From positions 1 through 34,051 of the forward strand of contig JAEXHR010000004.1 in the NCBI GenBank assembly GCA_023449855.1: a stretch of DNA of 34,051 bases. Reading direction: 5' to 3'. The notes under the pieces are model-generated. The model had not been told where the DNA came from. It saw nothing but the letters and a program-made list of their open reading frames with translations, and searched no databases. This document shows, piece after piece, positions 33,929 through 34,051 of this stretch (its first letter is position 1; each line of letters starts with the position of its first letter). The stretch is from Pseudomonadota bacterium. GTDB lineage: Bacteria > Pseudomonadota > Alphaproteobacteria > Rhizobiales > Xanthobacteraceae. Both the position numbers and the translations under genes were made by a program.

Positions 33929-34051
33929 ATGCGGCGCCTGCGGGCGGGGGAAGACGTACCCCTCGCACTCGGGTGGCTGGAGGCCACCGTCCGACCCCAC
34001 TACGGGGGTCTGCCGCTAGCGCGGCTGGACGCGGTGCGGGCGAAGGCAGGG
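33929..34051 (+). CDS. Unidentified open frame running off the right edge
   Basis: From ATG 33929 a frame of 41 codons is open to the window end, beginning MRRLRAGEDVPLALGWLEAT. GGGACAGG just precedes the ATG. A five-codon mini-frame, MRRL-stop, sits immediately upstream at 33904-33918. Codons such as CTA, GTA, GGG and CGG are frequent here but scarce in the neighbouring housekeeping genes, and the stretch is more GC-rich, suggesting foreign origin. The segment can also fold (GACCCC/GGGGTC with a 6-base loop, about 33994-34011), so a structured RNA is a second possibility. I do not recognise the protein. Confidence 0.3.
   Translation, partial: MRRLRAGEDVPLALGWLEATVRPHYGGLPLARLDAVRAKAG

Overview
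This is a GC-rich chromosomal window from an alphaproteobacterium, most likely in the Bradyrhizobium/Rhodopseudomonas/Afipia/Nitrobacter group (Nitrobacteraceae). The basis is family resemblance: a complete 14-gene nuo operon with an alphaproteobacterial-size NuoG, the series nuoN-birA-rnj-mce-DUF1467 followed by proS-lolC-lolD, a short-type ProRS, and a LuxI enzyme resembling BjaI/RpaI. No database search was possible, so the genus is open.

Positions 1-4756 (minus strand) hold a tightly packed run of phage-type genes. They read away from a tRNA-Val(TAC) gene at 4927-5003: HNH endonuclease, a small basic protein, a cytosine-C5 DNA methyltransferase, an ASCH-like phage protein and several hypotheticals, most overlapping by 4-10 bases. 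This looks like one end of a prophage or island at the tRNA 3' end. The integrase and the other junction are not in the window. A palindromic operator-like site precedes the run.

Positions 5067-6680 (minus) are a quorum-sensing unit: luxR, then luxI, then a 58-codon ORF 5 bases after luxI. The luxI Shine-Dalgarno lies inside a GC-rich hairpin. Next come pepT and an HU gene (minus), tRNA-Asp(GTC) (plus), a DUF3072-type gene, a small plus-strand ORF, and an exported protein in which about one residue in four is methionine.

Positions 10463-26048 (plus) carry nuoA-N, the proton-pumping NADH:quinone oxidoreductase (complex I), with near-zero spacing. Two non-canonical genes are embedded: an FkbM-family methyltransferase between nuoD and nuoE, and a small two-helix membrane protein between nuoE and nuoF. 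NuoL has a striking His/Asp-rich insertion. Translation-coupled birA and rnj (RNase J) follow, then mce, a DUF1467 gene and a four-helix membrane protein.

Positions 29678-33818 are bounded by two copies of one palindromic repeat family. Between them lie an AT-rich minus-strand segment with a good intrinsic terminator, then proS, lolC and lolD. The last ~120 bases hold an unidentified open frame with unusual codon use that runs off the edge.

The best candidates for undescribed biology are the FkbM enzyme and small membrane protein built into the complex I operon, the hairpin-masked luxI start with its small companion ORF, the His-rich NuoL insertion, and the minus-strand unit at about 29.86-30.1 kb.
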